This document shows positions 16,524 through 24,630 of a DNA stretch of 64,000 nucleotides, piece by piece. The translations under genes were made by a program, and so were the position numbers. Origin of the DNA: Oscillospiraceae bacterium (GTDB lineage Bacteria; Bacillota; Clostridia; Oscillospirales; SIG627). The notes under the pieces were generated by a model. The model was not told the DNA's origin. It did no database searches and worked only from the letters and a program-made list of their open reading frames with translations. Location: positions 1 through 64,000 of the forward strand of contig SVTV01000012.1 of NCBI GenBank assembly GCA_015063605.1. Direction: 5' to 3'. Every line of letters starts with the position of its first letter. The stretch's first letter is position 1.

Positions 16524-17447
16524 ATGGAAATATTCACCACTATGATAACTCCCTTCAAAAAAGATGGGGGCGTTGACTATGAAACTGCGGAAAAATATGT
16601 AGATTGGTATTTTGAGAACGGTATCGACGGCATTTTTGCGGTATGCCAATCGAGTGAGATATTCTTTCTTTCGCTTGAAGAAAGAGTGGAACTCAACAGG
16701 CGTGTTTACAAAAGAGCGAAGGAGCTTGAAAAAGCCTCCGGAAGAAAATTCACAGTAGTATCCTCGGGTCATGTGGGAAACACCTTTGAAGAGCAGACAA
16801 AAGAACTTAATGCTATTTGGGATTCGGGAACGGATGCTCTTATCCTTATAACAAACCGCCTTGACATCAACAACGAGGGCGACGATGTGTGGATAGATAA
16901 TTGCAGAAGGATCATCGCTTCCCTTCCTGATGACGTTAAGCTCGGCTTGTACGAATGCCCTTATCCTTACAAGAGACTTGTAACACCGAAGATACTTGAC
17001 TTTTGTCTTGAAACGGGAAAGTTTTACTATATGAAGGATACCTGCTGTGATGCCGGTGTCATAGCCGAAAGGTGCAAACAGCTTGAAGGTTCTCATTTCA
17101 AGCTGCTTAACGCAAATTGCCAGACACTTCTTGAAAGTATAAAGAGCGGCGGTAAGGGTTATTGCGGCGTAATGTGCAATTTCCATCCTAAGCTCTATGC
17201 TCTGTTAAACAAGTATTATGAAACAGAGCCCGAAAAGGCAGAGCTTATACAAAGCTTTATTTGCGCCTTCGGATTCACCGAAGCTCTTCCCTATCCCATT
17301 ACCGCAAAGTATCATATGGGGTTGTGCGGTATACCCACCGAGCTTACCGCAAGGTGCAGACACTCAGGCGACTTTAACGAATACGCCGCAAGCTGTATGA
17401 GACAGATGAAGTCGGCTTCCGACTATCTTGAAGGAATTTTGAAATAG
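16524..17447 (+). CDS. DapA/NanA-family class I aldolase
   Basis: A 307-residue TIM-barrel Schiff-base aldolase of the dihydrodipicolinate synthase/N-acetylneuraminate lyase superfamily. The Schiff-base lysine is Lys171 in YYMKDTC and the catalytic tyrosine is Tyr143 in GLYECPYP; the 28-residue interval equals that of E. coli DapA. The usual GGT(T/S)GE loop is replaced by VCQSSEI, so it is not a standard DapA or NanA; an acid-sugar or keto-deoxy-sugar aldolase fits the catabolic neighbourhood. It is read from a consensus promoter, and the unknown gene at 17469 follows after 21 bases. Confidence 0.82.
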   Translation: MEIFTTMITPFKKDGGVDYETAEKYVDWYFENGIDGIFAVCQSSEIFFLSLEERVELNRRVYKRAKELEKASGRKFTVVSSGHVGNTFEEQTKELNAIWDSGTDALILITNRLDINNEGDDVWIDNCRRIIASLPDDVKLGLYECPYPYKRLVTPKILDFCLETGKFYYMKDTCCDAGVIAERCKQLEGSHFKLLNANCQTLLESIKSGGKGYCGVMCNFHPKLYALLNKYYETEPEKAELIQSFICAFGFTEALPYPITAKYHMGLCGIPTELTARCRHSGDFNEYAASCMRQMKSASDYLEGILK

Positions 17448-17468
17448 CGGAAAGGAGATTATACTGCC

Positions 17469-19085
17469 ATGTTAAAAAACACGCTTCCTAAAGATGAACC
17501 TTTTATTATTCTCAGCGATGATGGATTTTCTCAATTTTTCCTTTCAGACCCGGATGCCCCCATCGAAAAGTTCATGGAGGAAACGGTCGGCTATCTCCGT
17601 GATTATCCCGGTGTTAAAGTAAAAGCGTTTGGTGTCGGACCGGGCAGCGTATTCACCTATAATACCAAGGTTGGTGACGTATTTATGGAGAATGTTCACC
17701 CTCAGGCACACAATATCTGCCGTGACGGAGATCTGAAAGCTCGTGATATGGTAAAAAAGCTTAACGATTCGGGAAAGGATTCACTGACACGTGTCGTTGA
17801 AATGTGTCATAAGATGGGGATAGTTCCATGGTCACGATTCGAAATGAACCATGAATACGGTCCTTGTTCAGAAGATAATTTTACATATGCTTGCTTGGTT
17901 GGCAGATTCACCAAGGAACACCTTGAGTACCGTGTAACAATGCCTGACGGAACGACTTATCCCAGCCCCCTTCTTGATTTCAAACATAAGGCAGTTCGTG
18001 ATTTCAAAACAGCTATAATAAAAGAGGTTGCGGAGCATGGAATGGAAGGTATAATCCTTGATTTCTGCGTATATCCTCCTTTGTTTTCCGATGCAAAAAG
18101 GGATGGTCATTTTATAACCGATTTCTTGAGAAATGCAAGAAAAGCTCTCGACGAAGTCGGTAATCGGGAAAATCGTCATATTGATCTTGCTGTTCGCATA
18201 GAGGAGGATTGCGCGGAACGTCTTAATATGGATTGGAAAGCTTGGATAAAAGAAGGTATCATTGATTGGATAGCGCCTTCTTTCCGATACTGCGGTGCCT
18301 TTTACGAGGCTCCCGTGGATAAGTTTCTTAAGGAATGTGAAGGAACCGATTGCCGTGTCATCACCTACATAAATATGGAAAATGTAAGCAGACTGACTAC
18401 CGATCCCAATCCGTTTCACAGCCGTTCGGGTATCAGCAGTATAACAGACCGTCCGTATTTACCCCGAAGATTTTATGCCCGGGCATACAGCGGAGTTAAA
18501 AGCGGTGCAACGGCAATGCAGCTTGCCACAAGCACCGGACACATGGATGGAAAGAAAACTCTTCACTGGCACCCCATGCTTGAAGTACTTGCCGACAACA
18601 ATAAATTAAAATACGCAGAAAAGGAATACGATTTTGATTACAACGGAACAATGCCTGCTGATCTGACAGGCGATTCAAATGTATTTACACATTCAGTTAT
18701 AATAGGAGACGAGCCCGAGGATATCAAGACAGCCACATTTATTCTTTATGCGAGAGGCTTGACTTCTGCCGAATCGGTAGTCCTTAATATAAACGGACAC
18801 GAAACAGTGCTTACGGAGGATGATTTACATTGGTCACCTCTTGACGAGCCCATACTTCCTTCAAAGGATTCTATGGGAGGAATAACAGCATACAACCCTT
18901 ACCATCTGGCACGTATTCCCGAATGGTGGAACATTTGCCGTAATGAAATCGGCATTTCTCCTCATTGGCTGGTTTGCGGTAAAAACACTGTTACTCTGAC
19001 ATATCGCATAGAGGAAGGAAAAACACCTATCCGCAGATTAGTTGCCGGAGATCTTGCATTTATAATAACCCCAAAACAAAAATGA
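17469..19085 (+). CDS. Uncharacterised GH-like TIM-barrel protein
   Basis: A 538-residue cytosolic protein that I cannot place in a named family. The N-terminal about 370 residues look like a glycoside-hydrolase-type barrel (WSRFEMNHEYGP, GIILDFCVYPP, IDLAVRIEEDC, DWIAPSFRYCGAF, VITYINMENVSR). The C-terminal about 140 residues look like a beta-sandwich (ADLTGDSNVFTHSV, VVLNINGHETVLTEDDLHW, NTVTLTYRI). Candidate acids cluster in barrel-end motifs but no pair is certain. AAAGGAG precedes ATG. Operon with the aldolase suggests it releases or prepares that enzyme's substrate (inference). Confidence 0.68.
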   Translation: MLKNTLPKDEPFIILSDDGFSQFFLSDPDAPIEKFMEETVGYLRDYPGVKVKAFGVGPGSVFTYNTKVGDVFMENVHPQAHNICRDGDLKARDMVKKLNDSGKDSLTRVVEMCHKMGIVPWSRFEMNHEYGPCSEDNFTYACLVGRFTKEHLEYRVTMPDGTTYPSPLLDFKHKAVRDFKTAIIKEVAEHGMEGIILDFCVYPPLFSDAKRDGHFITDFLRNARKALDEVGNRENRHIDLAVRIEEDCAERLNMDWKAWIKEGIIDWIAPSFRYCGAFYEAPVDKFLKECEGTDCRVITYINMENVSRLTTDPNPFHSRSGISSITDRPYLPRRFYARAYSGVKSGATAMQLATSTGHMDGKKTLHWHPMLEVLADNNKLKYAEKEYDFDYNGTMPADLTGDSNVFTHSVIIGDEPEDIKTATFILYARGLTSAESVVLNINGHETVLTEDDLHWSPLDEPILPSKDSMGGITAYNPYHLARIPEWWNICRNEIGISPHWLVCGKNTVTLTYRIEEGKTPIRRLVAGDLAFIITPKQK

Positions 19086-19120
19086 TCTGATCGGATCATT
19101 TCCAATCGATTTAAAAAATC

Positions 19121-19152
19121 GAGGTTGACTCACATTAAAATGGGTCAACCTC
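19121..19152. terminator. Terminator between the aldolase operon and deoD
   Basis: GAGGTTGAC (19121-19129) pairs perfectly with GTCAACCTC (19144-19152). The preceding A-rich TTTAAAAAATC gives a T-run for the minus strand and moderate T-richness follows on the plus strand. It lies between convergent genes. Confidence 0.65.
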
Positions 19153-19174
19153 TGTTCATTTTATGATGAAATTT

Positions 19175-19903
19175 TTATTTATCTGCTTTAACAGCCGTTT
19201 CCAGCGCAAGAGACATCATTTCCTTAAAGGATGTCTGTCTTTCTTCGGCGGATAATTCTTCACCCGTTATGATATTGTCCGATATAGTGCAAATTGCGAG
19301 AGCATTTTTTCCGCTTCGTGCGGCATTCATATACAGCGCCGCCGCTTCCATTTCGACAGCCATAATACCCATCTTACACCATTTCTTATTGGAGTCGGCA
19401 TCGTCGCCATAGAAGACGTCGGAGGAAAGAAGATTTCCTACACGGTATTTAAGACCGAGCTCCTTTGCAGAGGAAATGCACTTTTCCATGAGTTCATAGC
19501 TGCATATGGGAGCAAATGTTCCCGGGAGATTGAAATTTGATGCGTAATTTGAATCGGTGGAAGCACCCATACCTATGACTATATCACGCAAGCGGATGCT
19601 TTCGTTCAAGGCACCCGCGGAACCGATGCGGATTATATTATCCACATCGAAAAAGTTGAAAAGCTCATATGAGTAAATGCCCATTGAAGGCATCCCCATT
19701 CCGCTTGCCATAACGGATACCTTAGTGTTCTTATAGTATCCGGTATAGCCGTGTATACCTCTTACATTATTAACGAGCTTTGCATCTTCAAGAAAATTTT
19801 CCGCAATAAACTTTGCACGGAGAGGATCGCCGGGCATAAGCACCGTAGAAGCAAAATCCTCGGGAGATGCATTGATGTGAGCGGTAGGGTACGGTTTTGA
19901 CAT
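19175..19903 (-). CDS. deoD: Purine-nucleoside phosphorylase DeoD
   Basis: A 242-residue hexameric (trimer-of-dimers) purine nucleoside phosphorylase that cleaves purine (deoxy)ribonucleosides with phosphate for salvage. Hallmarks: AHINASPEDFASTVLMPGDP at the N-terminus, GMGMPSMGIYSYEL, IRIGSAGAL, and VEMEAAALY with the ribose-binding Glu, then TISDNI with the catalytic Asp near the C-terminus. The length is normal. It follows the deacetylase-like gene by 25 bases on the same strand and probably shares its promoter. Confidence 0.95.
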   Translation of the reverse strand: MSKPYPTAHINASPEDFASTVLMPGDPLRAKFIAENFLEDAKLVNNVRGIHGYTGYYKNTKVSVMASGMGMPSMGIYSYELFNFFDVDNIIRIGSAGALNESIRLRDIVIGMGASTDSNYASNFNLPGTFAPICSYELMEKCISSAKELGLKYRVGNLLSSDVFYGDDADSNKKWCKMGIMAVEMEAAALYMNAARSGKNALAICTISDNIITGEELSAEERQTSFKEMMSLALETAVKADK

Positions 19904-19928
19904 TTATATACCTCTCTTATCGTCTGAA

Positions 19929-21275
19929 TTAATAAATCGTTCTCTTTGTTCCCTTGGCAAGTCTGTAGGTCCAGCTCTGGAGTCTGAATCTGTCGGTAAT
20001 ATATTTATCTTCAAAGGACTCGCTGTGCACCCATGACCCTTTGAGGTTAAGATCACGCACCCTGGGGAACTGATCCATATCTATCTGCCAGGAAGCGGGC
20101 TTGATGACAGTCTTGTCGGCTCCGCACAAAATTTCGAGTGCGGCACGAAGCCAATCGGCAGGACCTACATCATAAGAACCTACGGTAAATTTTTCGGGAA
20201 GGAAATAATTACCCACATCAGCAATAGCCTTTGCTGATTCCTTCATCTCTTCGACTGTTACGGTAATTTCCTTATCCGCAGCATAAGGTGTATTCAGGAA
20301 TCCGTATACAAATCCGCATTCATGGGAAGCTTTTCCGAGAAGGAAATCTCTGCAGGCGAGGAATATATCCGTAATACAATATGAATCGGGAGTAGTTACG
20401 GGGAAAAAGAGCTCATTAAGCTGTGCTTTTATTCCGGGTATTTCTTCGATCTTTAATGTTCTCTTATCCTTGCAGTACATGTCGGCAAGCTCGGAGTAAG
20501 TAACTATTTTGAATCTCGGATCAGCTTTGATCTTCTTTACCAGATATGTAAAGTTTTCATAGAATTTTGCGGTATCTTCCTTTGTTTTGGGTTTGGAAAG
20601 CTTCCATTCCGCTTCGGGAGTGTTCTTTCCGAAGAAGTTTACTATGTCGCAGAATTCATCAATTATAGCCATCTGGGGATGGTGTGCCAATACATATACA
20701 TCCTTTTCAGCCGCTACAGATTCAAATTTTGCATCCAAAACCTCTTTGGTTGCACCGATAAGATATCTGTCAAGATACAGATGATAGTCTGTGGACAATA
20801 TATTGCAGCTCCATACGTTTCTTCCTCTTACGGCATCCTGAAGATCGTCACCGCAATAAATGGGGACACCCATTTCGGCATATCCGTAATGAGCTACATA
20901 AGAAGTGGAGGCACCCGGAGGGCATGCTGCCGGAAAATAGTCAACTCCGAATATGTCCGAGGTGATGGCTCTTGCTTTCTTCTCATTATCGAAGAATCTG
21001 CTCTTAGCTTCTTCGAAGTCTTCGATGTCCGTATATTCATTTATTGTGGGATGCCATGAATGAGCGTAAGAATGGAGATCGATCTCATGATATTTCAATG
21101 CATCGATAATATCCTGTCTTCCCCACTTCACAAGTGCTTCCGCAAGCTTTCCAACGATATTGAAGCATCCTCTTACTCCTTCATCTTTCAATATATTGGC
21201 ACAATTAAGTATGCCGTCTGCGGCTTGAGGATTAACATAATCCTCTGTATCAAAACTGAAAACTATATAAGTCAT
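19929..21275 (-). CDS. Polysaccharide deacetylase-like protein with C-terminal extension
   Basis: A 448-residue NodB-homology (CE4-like) protein. Motif 1 is VFSFDTEDYVNP with Asp9 and Asp12. Motif 2 is HSYAHSW with His68 and His72 as metal ligands, and PPGAST takes the place of motif 3. The NodB domain ends near residue 270; the last about 180 residues are an unrecognised extension with no clear repeat. No signal peptide is visible, unlike most wall or chitin deacetylases, so it may act on small cytoplasmic N-acetylated or amide substrates. It is first in an operon with deoD, with a good promoter at 21327-21355. Confidence 0.78.
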   Translation of the reverse strand: MTYIVFSFDTEDYVNPQAADGILNCANILKDEGVRGCFNIVGKLAEALVKWGRQDIIDALKYHEIDLHSYAHSWHPTINEYTDIEDFEEAKSRFFDNEKKARAITSDIFGVDYFPAACPPGASTSYVAHYGYAEMGVPIYCGDDLQDAVRGRNVWSCNILSTDYHLYLDRYLIGATKEVLDAKFESVAAEKDVYVLAHHPQMAIIDEFCDIVNFFGKNTPEAEWKLSKPKTKEDTAKFYENFTYLVKKIKADPRFKIVTYSELADMYCKDKRTLKIEEIPGIKAQLNELFFPVTTPDSYCITDIFLACRDFLLGKASHECGFVYGFLNTPYAADKEITVTVEEMKESAKAIADVGNYFLPEKFTVGSYDVGPADWLRAALEILCGADKTVIKPASWQIDMDQFPRVRDLNLKGSWVHSESFEDKYITDRFRLQSWTYRLAKGTKRTIY

Positions 21276-21326
21276 ATTTTTAAAATCCTTTCATAATGCG
21301 GGATATATGAAAAAACCCTTTATTAT

Positions 21327-21355
21327 ATTATACAATAAGTAAAAGATTAAGTCAA
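21327..21355 (-). promoter_or_regulatory. Promoter of the deacetylase-deoD operon
   Basis: Minus-strand TTGACT (21350-21355) and TATAAT (21327-21332) with a 17-base spacer, 52 bases upstream of the start codon. Confidence 0.72.
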
Positions 21356-21393
21356 TGTATATTATTGAGGTAATAAAACTTTTTAAAAGGAAA

Positions 21394-21422
21394 GAGCTTG
21401 CCTCCCAAAGAAGGACAAGCTC
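21394..21422 (-). terminator. Terminator of the 144-aa gene
   Basis: GAGCTTG (21394-21400) pairs with CAAGCTC (21416-21422). Read on the minus strand it is followed by TTTCCTTTTAAAAAG, T-rich. It is 25 bases after the stop codon of the minus-strand gene at 21447. Confidence 0.6.
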
Positions 21423-21446
21423 CGCAAGGATCATTCTAATATGACA

Positions 21447-21881
21447 TTATAAAAATTCACGTATATCTACTGCCAGACGCTCTTCAAGATTAATAAGCCT
21501 CTTTGCGATATCCTTGGATACTTCATCGGCAGCTTTATATTTGTTAAGGTATCTGCCGAGAGATTTGACTCCCATATTACATCCGTCGGTAATAAGATCT
21601 GCAATTGTCTTATCGGATTCATTCATTATCAGCATCACATTTGTTTTCATCCAAGACATGCTTTTTGCGACAGGATCGGGATCCTTCCCATCATCACCGT
21701 ATTTATCAAGAAGCTCCTGAAGCTCGGAATTAAGCTTTTCATGCTCGTTGCGGCAATCTGTGAGATATCTCTTCAATTTTTCGTCTCCCGCATATTCAAG
21801 AACATCATTGATCGAAGCAATTCCCATTTTTACTCCTGCGTCACATTCTCTCATAAGTCTTATCGTATCTTTTTCTATCAT
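21447..21881 (-). CDS. Small all-helical protein, ferritin-like-bundle candidate
   Basis: A 144-residue soluble, highly charged protein predicted to be a four-helix bundle: helices about 2-28, 32-60, 72-100 and 105-140, with no transmembrane segment. The heptad-like pattern and length resemble the DUF2383/ferritin-like stress proteins of Bacillota, but the metal-ligand pattern is not clear, so the family is uncertain. It is a single-gene unit with its own terminator. An 18-bp perfect palindrome (21919-21936) lies 38 bases upstream of the ATG and probably controls it. Confidence 0.7.
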   Translation of the reverse strand: MIEKDTIRLMRECDAGVKMGIASINDVLEYAGDEKLKRYLTDCRNEHEKLNSELQELLDKYGDDGKDPDPVAKSMSWMKTNVMLIMNESDKTIADLITDGCNMGVKSLGRYLNKYKAADEVSKDIAKRLINLEERLAVDIREFL

Positions 21882-21918
21882 TGTTGTATCCTTTCCGTTA
21901 TAAAAATTGGATAAATAT

Positions 21919-21936
21919 ATTATTCCCGGGAATAAT
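21919..21936. promoter_or_regulatory. 18-bp perfect palindrome, candidate operator
   Basis: ATTATTCCCGGGAATAAT is a perfect palindrome centred on CCCGGG between the 144-aa gene (minus) and the first CBM9-like gene (plus). The 357-base gap 21882-22238 otherwise holds only the promoter at 22173 and a 69-codon open frame that I reject as coding. The even spacing and symmetry suggest a homodimeric repressor site; the regulator is unknown. Confidence 0.45.
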
Positions 21937-22172
21937 GGAATTATGAGCAGAAAAACTCAGATTGAGCATATGCTTATACAATATCGGACATTTTAAGCAA
22001 AAAAACAATACAGATAAGAAGAGATCAAGAAAGTCCGTTTTTAAAGTAACAAGCAAAAAAGGAAAAACAAAAGACAGTTTTGCTTCGTATTTTTGCTGAA
22101 ATGCCAATGATTCAAGTTATATTTTAGCAATTATGAACAATTTTCGACATCGAAATTTGTGCAACAAGTATA

Positions 22173-22201
22173 TTGATTTATTCTTCGGACAGTTGTATAA
22201 T
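22173..22201 (+). promoter_or_regulatory. Promoter of CBM9-like gene 1
   Basis: TTGATT (22173-22178) and TATAAT (22196-22201), 17-base spacer, 37 bases before ATG 22239. The leader is short compared with genes 2 and 3. Confidence 0.75.
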
Positions 22202-22238
22202 AGAAGTATCAAATTCCTCAACAAAAGGAGACATTGAA

Positions 22239-23075
22239 ATGAAAAAACTTTCTCTCGCGTTAGCGATACTCATGCTCGCTCTCGCACTCGCAGTTCCCGC
22301 ATCCGCAGCAACCGGTAAGGGTTCTTATGGTGAAGTTCCTGTTTACAAGGACGGCATCACAATTGATGGTAAACTTGATGAAGCTTACACAAAGCTCGGA
22401 CTTAAGATCGACTGTACAAAAGACTTCGACGATGGCAGATATAAGTCTGACACAGAAGCTTGGATCTATGTTCTTCACGATGGCGAATATCTTTATGTAG
22501 CATTCGACGTAAACGATCCCTACGACATCGATGTAAAGAATTATCCCGAAGCACACGCTAACTCCGATAACTCCTGGAGACAGAGCGGCGTTGAGCTTTT
22601 CCTCGACTGGAAAAACAGCGGCTCCAACTTCGCTAAGTACCAGACATGGATCGACGGTCGTTCCTGGACAGAAGGAACAGCTAAGGGTAAGGAATCCACT
22701 TACTACAAGGAAGTTAAGACAACATCCAACGTATCCGCTAAGAACTATATCATCGAGATGAAGCTCCCCATCATGGAAGGCGCTAAGACAGGCAGCGAAG
22801 TTGGTTTCAACGCTATGATCACATCCAATGATTCTCTCGCAGCCGGTAACCAGGATCACGTTGCTTGCACACTTCCCGGAAAGTCCAATGATGCTCCCGA
22901 TTTCTTGAACATCACACTTTCTGAAAAAGTGGTTAAGCTCCCCGAAGCTCCCAAGGAAGAGCCCAAGGAAGAACAGAAGCCCACAGAAAATCCCACAACA
23001 GGCGATCCCATAACAGTTCTTGCTATAATCGCAGCTGTTTCCGGTGCGGGCGTTGTTATCTCCAAGAAGAGATAA
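22239..23075 (+). CDS. Secreted CBM9-like protein with NPTTGD sorting tail, copy 1
   Basis: A 278-residue exported surface protein. Residues 1-25 are a signal peptide ending in VPASA. Residues about 28-230 form a CBM9/DOMON-like carbohydrate-binding beta-sandwich (GITIDGKLDEAYTKLG, GEYLYVAFDVNDPYDID, QSGVELFLDW, YIIEMKLPI, GSEVGFNAMITSND). A Pro/Glu/Lys linker (EEPKEEQKPTE) leads to NPTTGD, a hydrophobic helix and a KKR tail, which is a sortase-type sorting signal of the NPxTG class; no sortase lies in the window. AAAGGAG precedes ATG 22239. It is the first of three tandem paralogues. Confidence 0.85.
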   Translation: MKKLSLALAILMLALALAVPASAATGKGSYGEVPVYKDGITIDGKLDEAYTKLGLKIDCTKDFDDGRYKSDTEAWIYVLHDGEYLYVAFDVNDPYDIDVKNYPEAHANSDNSWRQSGVELFLDWKNSGSNFAKYQTWIDGRSWTEGTAKGKESTYYKEVKTTSNVSAKNYIIEMKLPIMEGAKTGSEVGFNAMITSNDSLAAGNQDHVACTLPGKSNDAPDFLNITLSEKVVKLPEAPKEEPKEEQKPTENPTTGDPITVLAIIAAVSGAGVVISKKR

Positions 23076-23113
23076 GTCTTTTTAAAAGATTAATATTCTT
23101 ACTGTAAGATGCG

Positions 23114-23143
23114 GGGCTTGTGTCACCAACGTGATGCAAGCCC
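23114..23143. repeat. GGGCTTG hairpin after CBM9-like gene 1
   Basis: GGGCTTG...CAAGCCC with an inner TCAC/GTGA pairing around a CAAC loop. The hairpin lies 38 bases after the stop, has no T-run and recurs almost unchanged at 24310-24339, with a degenerate relative at 6245-6273. The 359-base gap 23076-23434 holds this hairpin, a promoter and a conserved leader, and no gene. Confidence 0.65.
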
Positions 23144-23249
23144 TAATTCTCATTCGAAGATGTTATTTTCTCACTGTTTTAACATACAATCGACCTTGTT
23201 TTGTATCTTTTTACTAAATTTGGTCAAACATTATTGTATATTCAGTATA

Positions 23250-23278
23250 TTGATTATTCCATACTATTCTTGTATAAT
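23250..23278 (+). promoter_or_regulatory. Promoter of CBM9-like gene 2
   Basis: TTGATT (23250-23255) and TATAAT (23273-23278) with a 17-base spacer, in the same context as the promoter at 24446. Confidence 0.78.
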
Positions 23279-23284
23279 TAATAT

Positions 23285-23434
23285 GTCGTTTATATTAACA
23301 AAAAATGATAATCCGAATAAGATCAATCATTAGGTTTTATTCGCTCGGAAGATATAATGCTCACACGGCAGAAGCACAATTTTGACGAGGTGTATTATAT
23401 AGCTTCCGCATCACAAGAAAGGAAAGGTAAAATA
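23285..23434 (+). promoter_or_regulatory. Conserved ~150-nt 5' leader of CBM9-like gene 2
   Basis: From the predicted transcription start to ATG 23435 the sequence is nearly identical to 24481-24630, including GATAATCCGAATAAG, TTTTATTCGCTCGGAAGA and GACGAGGTGTATTATA. An AATGAT...ATCATT pairing is possible near the 5' end. Copy 1 has no such leader. It may be a cis-regulatory RNA or simply the product of recent duplication. Confidence 0.4.
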
Positions 23435-24271
23435 ATGAAAAAACTTTCTCTCGCGTTGGCGATACTCATGATCGCGCTCGCACTCGCAGTTCCCGCATCC
23501 GCAGCTAAGGGCAAGGGCAGCTTCGGCGAAGTTCCTCTTTACAAGGGCGGAATCACAGTTGACGGTAAGATCGATGAAGCTTATACAAAGCTCGGCCTTA
23601 AGGTTGACTGTACACTCGACTTCGACGACGGAAGATATAAGTCCGATACAGAAGCTTGGATCTACGTTCTTCATGACGGCGAATACCTTTACATTGCATT
23701 CGACGTAAACGATCCCTATGATATCGACGTTAAGAATTATCCCGAAGCACACGCTAACTCCGATAACTCCTGGAGACAGAGCGGCGTTGAGCTTTTCATC
23801 GACTGGACAAACGGCGGAGCTAAATTTGCTAAGTACCAGACATGGATCGACGGCCGTTCCTGGACAGAAGGAACTGCTAAGGGCAAGGAAACAACTTACT
23901 ACAAGGAAGTTAAGACAACATATAACGTATCCGCAAAGAACTACGTTATAGAAATGAAGCTCCCCATCATGGAAGGTGCTAAGACAGGTTCCGAAATTGG
24001 TTTCAATGCTATGATCACTTCCAACGATTCTCTCGCAGCCGGTAACCAGGACCACGTATGCTGCACACTCGCAGGCGTTTCCGGTGATGTTGGCGCTTAT
24101 AAGAACGTAACTCTTTCTTCCACAGAAGTTAAGATGCCTGAGCCTCCCAAGGAAGAGCCCAAGGAAGAACAGAAGCCCACAGAAAATCCCACAACAGGCG
24201 ATCCCATAACAGTTCTTGCTATAATCGCTGCTGTTTCCGGTGCGGGCGTTGTTATCTCCAAGAAGAGATAA
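23435..24271 (+). CDS. Secreted CBM9-like protein with NPTTGD sorting tail, copy 2
   Basis: A 278-residue paralogue closely similar to copy 1 over its whole length. It has the same signal peptide, a CBM9-like sandwich (GITVDGKIDEAYTKLG, GEYLYIAFDVNDPYDID, SGVELFIDW, GSEIGFNAM), an identical linker and an identical NPTTGD sorting tail. An in-frame start 26 codons upstream is ignored because the signal peptide begins at ATG 23435, behind GAAAGGAAAGGT. Differences cluster near residues 130-145 and 220-240, where ligand-binding loops might lie. It is predicted to sit on the cell surface and bind glycans. Confidence 0.85.
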   Translation: MKKLSLALAILMIALALAVPASAAKGKGSFGEVPLYKGGITVDGKIDEAYTKLGLKVDCTLDFDDGRYKSDTEAWIYVLHDGEYLYIAFDVNDPYDIDVKNYPEAHANSDNSWRQSGVELFIDWTNGGAKFAKYQTWIDGRSWTEGTAKGKETTYYKEVKTTYNVSAKNYVIEMKLPIMEGAKTGSEIGFNAMITSNDSLAAGNQDHVCCTLAGVSGDVGAYKNVTLSSTEVKMPEPPKEEPKEEQKPTENPTTGDPITVLAIIAAVSGAGVVISKKR

Positions 24272-24309
24272 GTCTTTTTACAAGATAAATATTCTTACTG
24301 TAAGATGCA

Positions 24310-24339
24310 GGGCTTGTGTCACCAACGTGATGCAAGCCC
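24310..24339. repeat. GGGCTTG hairpin after CBM9-like gene 2
   Basis: Near-exact copy of the hairpin at 23114-23143, at the same distance after the stop codon. The 359-base gap 24272-24630 repeats the arrangement of the previous gap (hairpin, promoter, leader), so the duplicated unit is 1,196 bases. Confidence 0.65.
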
Positions 24340-24445
24340 TAATTCTCTTCGTTTGATGTTATTTTTTTATCGTTTTCACATGAATTCGACCTTAATTTGG
24401 TGGTTTTCGCCAAATTCGGTTAATAAATATTGTACAATCAGCATA

Positions 24446-24474
24446 TTGATAATCCCAAGGACTTATTGTATAAT
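24446..24474 (+). promoter_or_regulatory. Promoter of CBM9-like gene 3
   Basis: TTGATA (24446-24451) and TATAAT (24469-24474) with a 17-base spacer. Confidence 0.78.
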
Positions 24475-24480
24475 TAATAT

Positions 24481-24630
24481 GTCGTTTTTATTAAAGAAAA
24501 ATGATAATCCGAATAAGAACAATCATTCGGTTTTATTCGCTCGGAAGATATAATGCTCACACGGCTGAAGTACAATTTTGACGAGGTGTATTATAAAGCT
24601 TCCGCATTACAAGAAAGGTAAGGTAAAATA
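24481..24630 (+). promoter_or_regulatory. Conserved ~150-nt 5' leader of CBM9-like gene 3
   Basis: Second copy of the leader described at 23285-23434, with only scattered substitutions. It ends in GAAAGGTAAGGT as ribosome binding region before ATG 24631. Confidence 0.4.

Noticed and set aside
14388-17186. 932-codon open frame extending upstream of the DUF4838 protein
   Set aside because: It runs through the promoter and first third of the aldolase gene on the opposite strand. RBS and promoter fit ATG 16268, and the extra part has no domain-like sequence.
16524-17447. Aldolase as lysine-biosynthetic DapA
   Set aside because: The conserved GGT(T/S)GE loop is missing and the context is catabolic, so only the superfamily is assigned.
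21898-22107. 69-codon minus-strand open frame between the helical-bundle gene and the CBM9-like cluster
   Set aside because: It contains the 18-bp palindrome at its 3' end, has no RBS, and its composition (Phe/Leu-rich, no recognisable motif) is unlike neighbouring genes.
22260-22859. Antisense open frames of about 150-215 codons opposite the three CBM9-like genes
   Set aside because: They recur at the same place in each paralogue because the coding strand is conserved and biased; no RBS or signal peptide.
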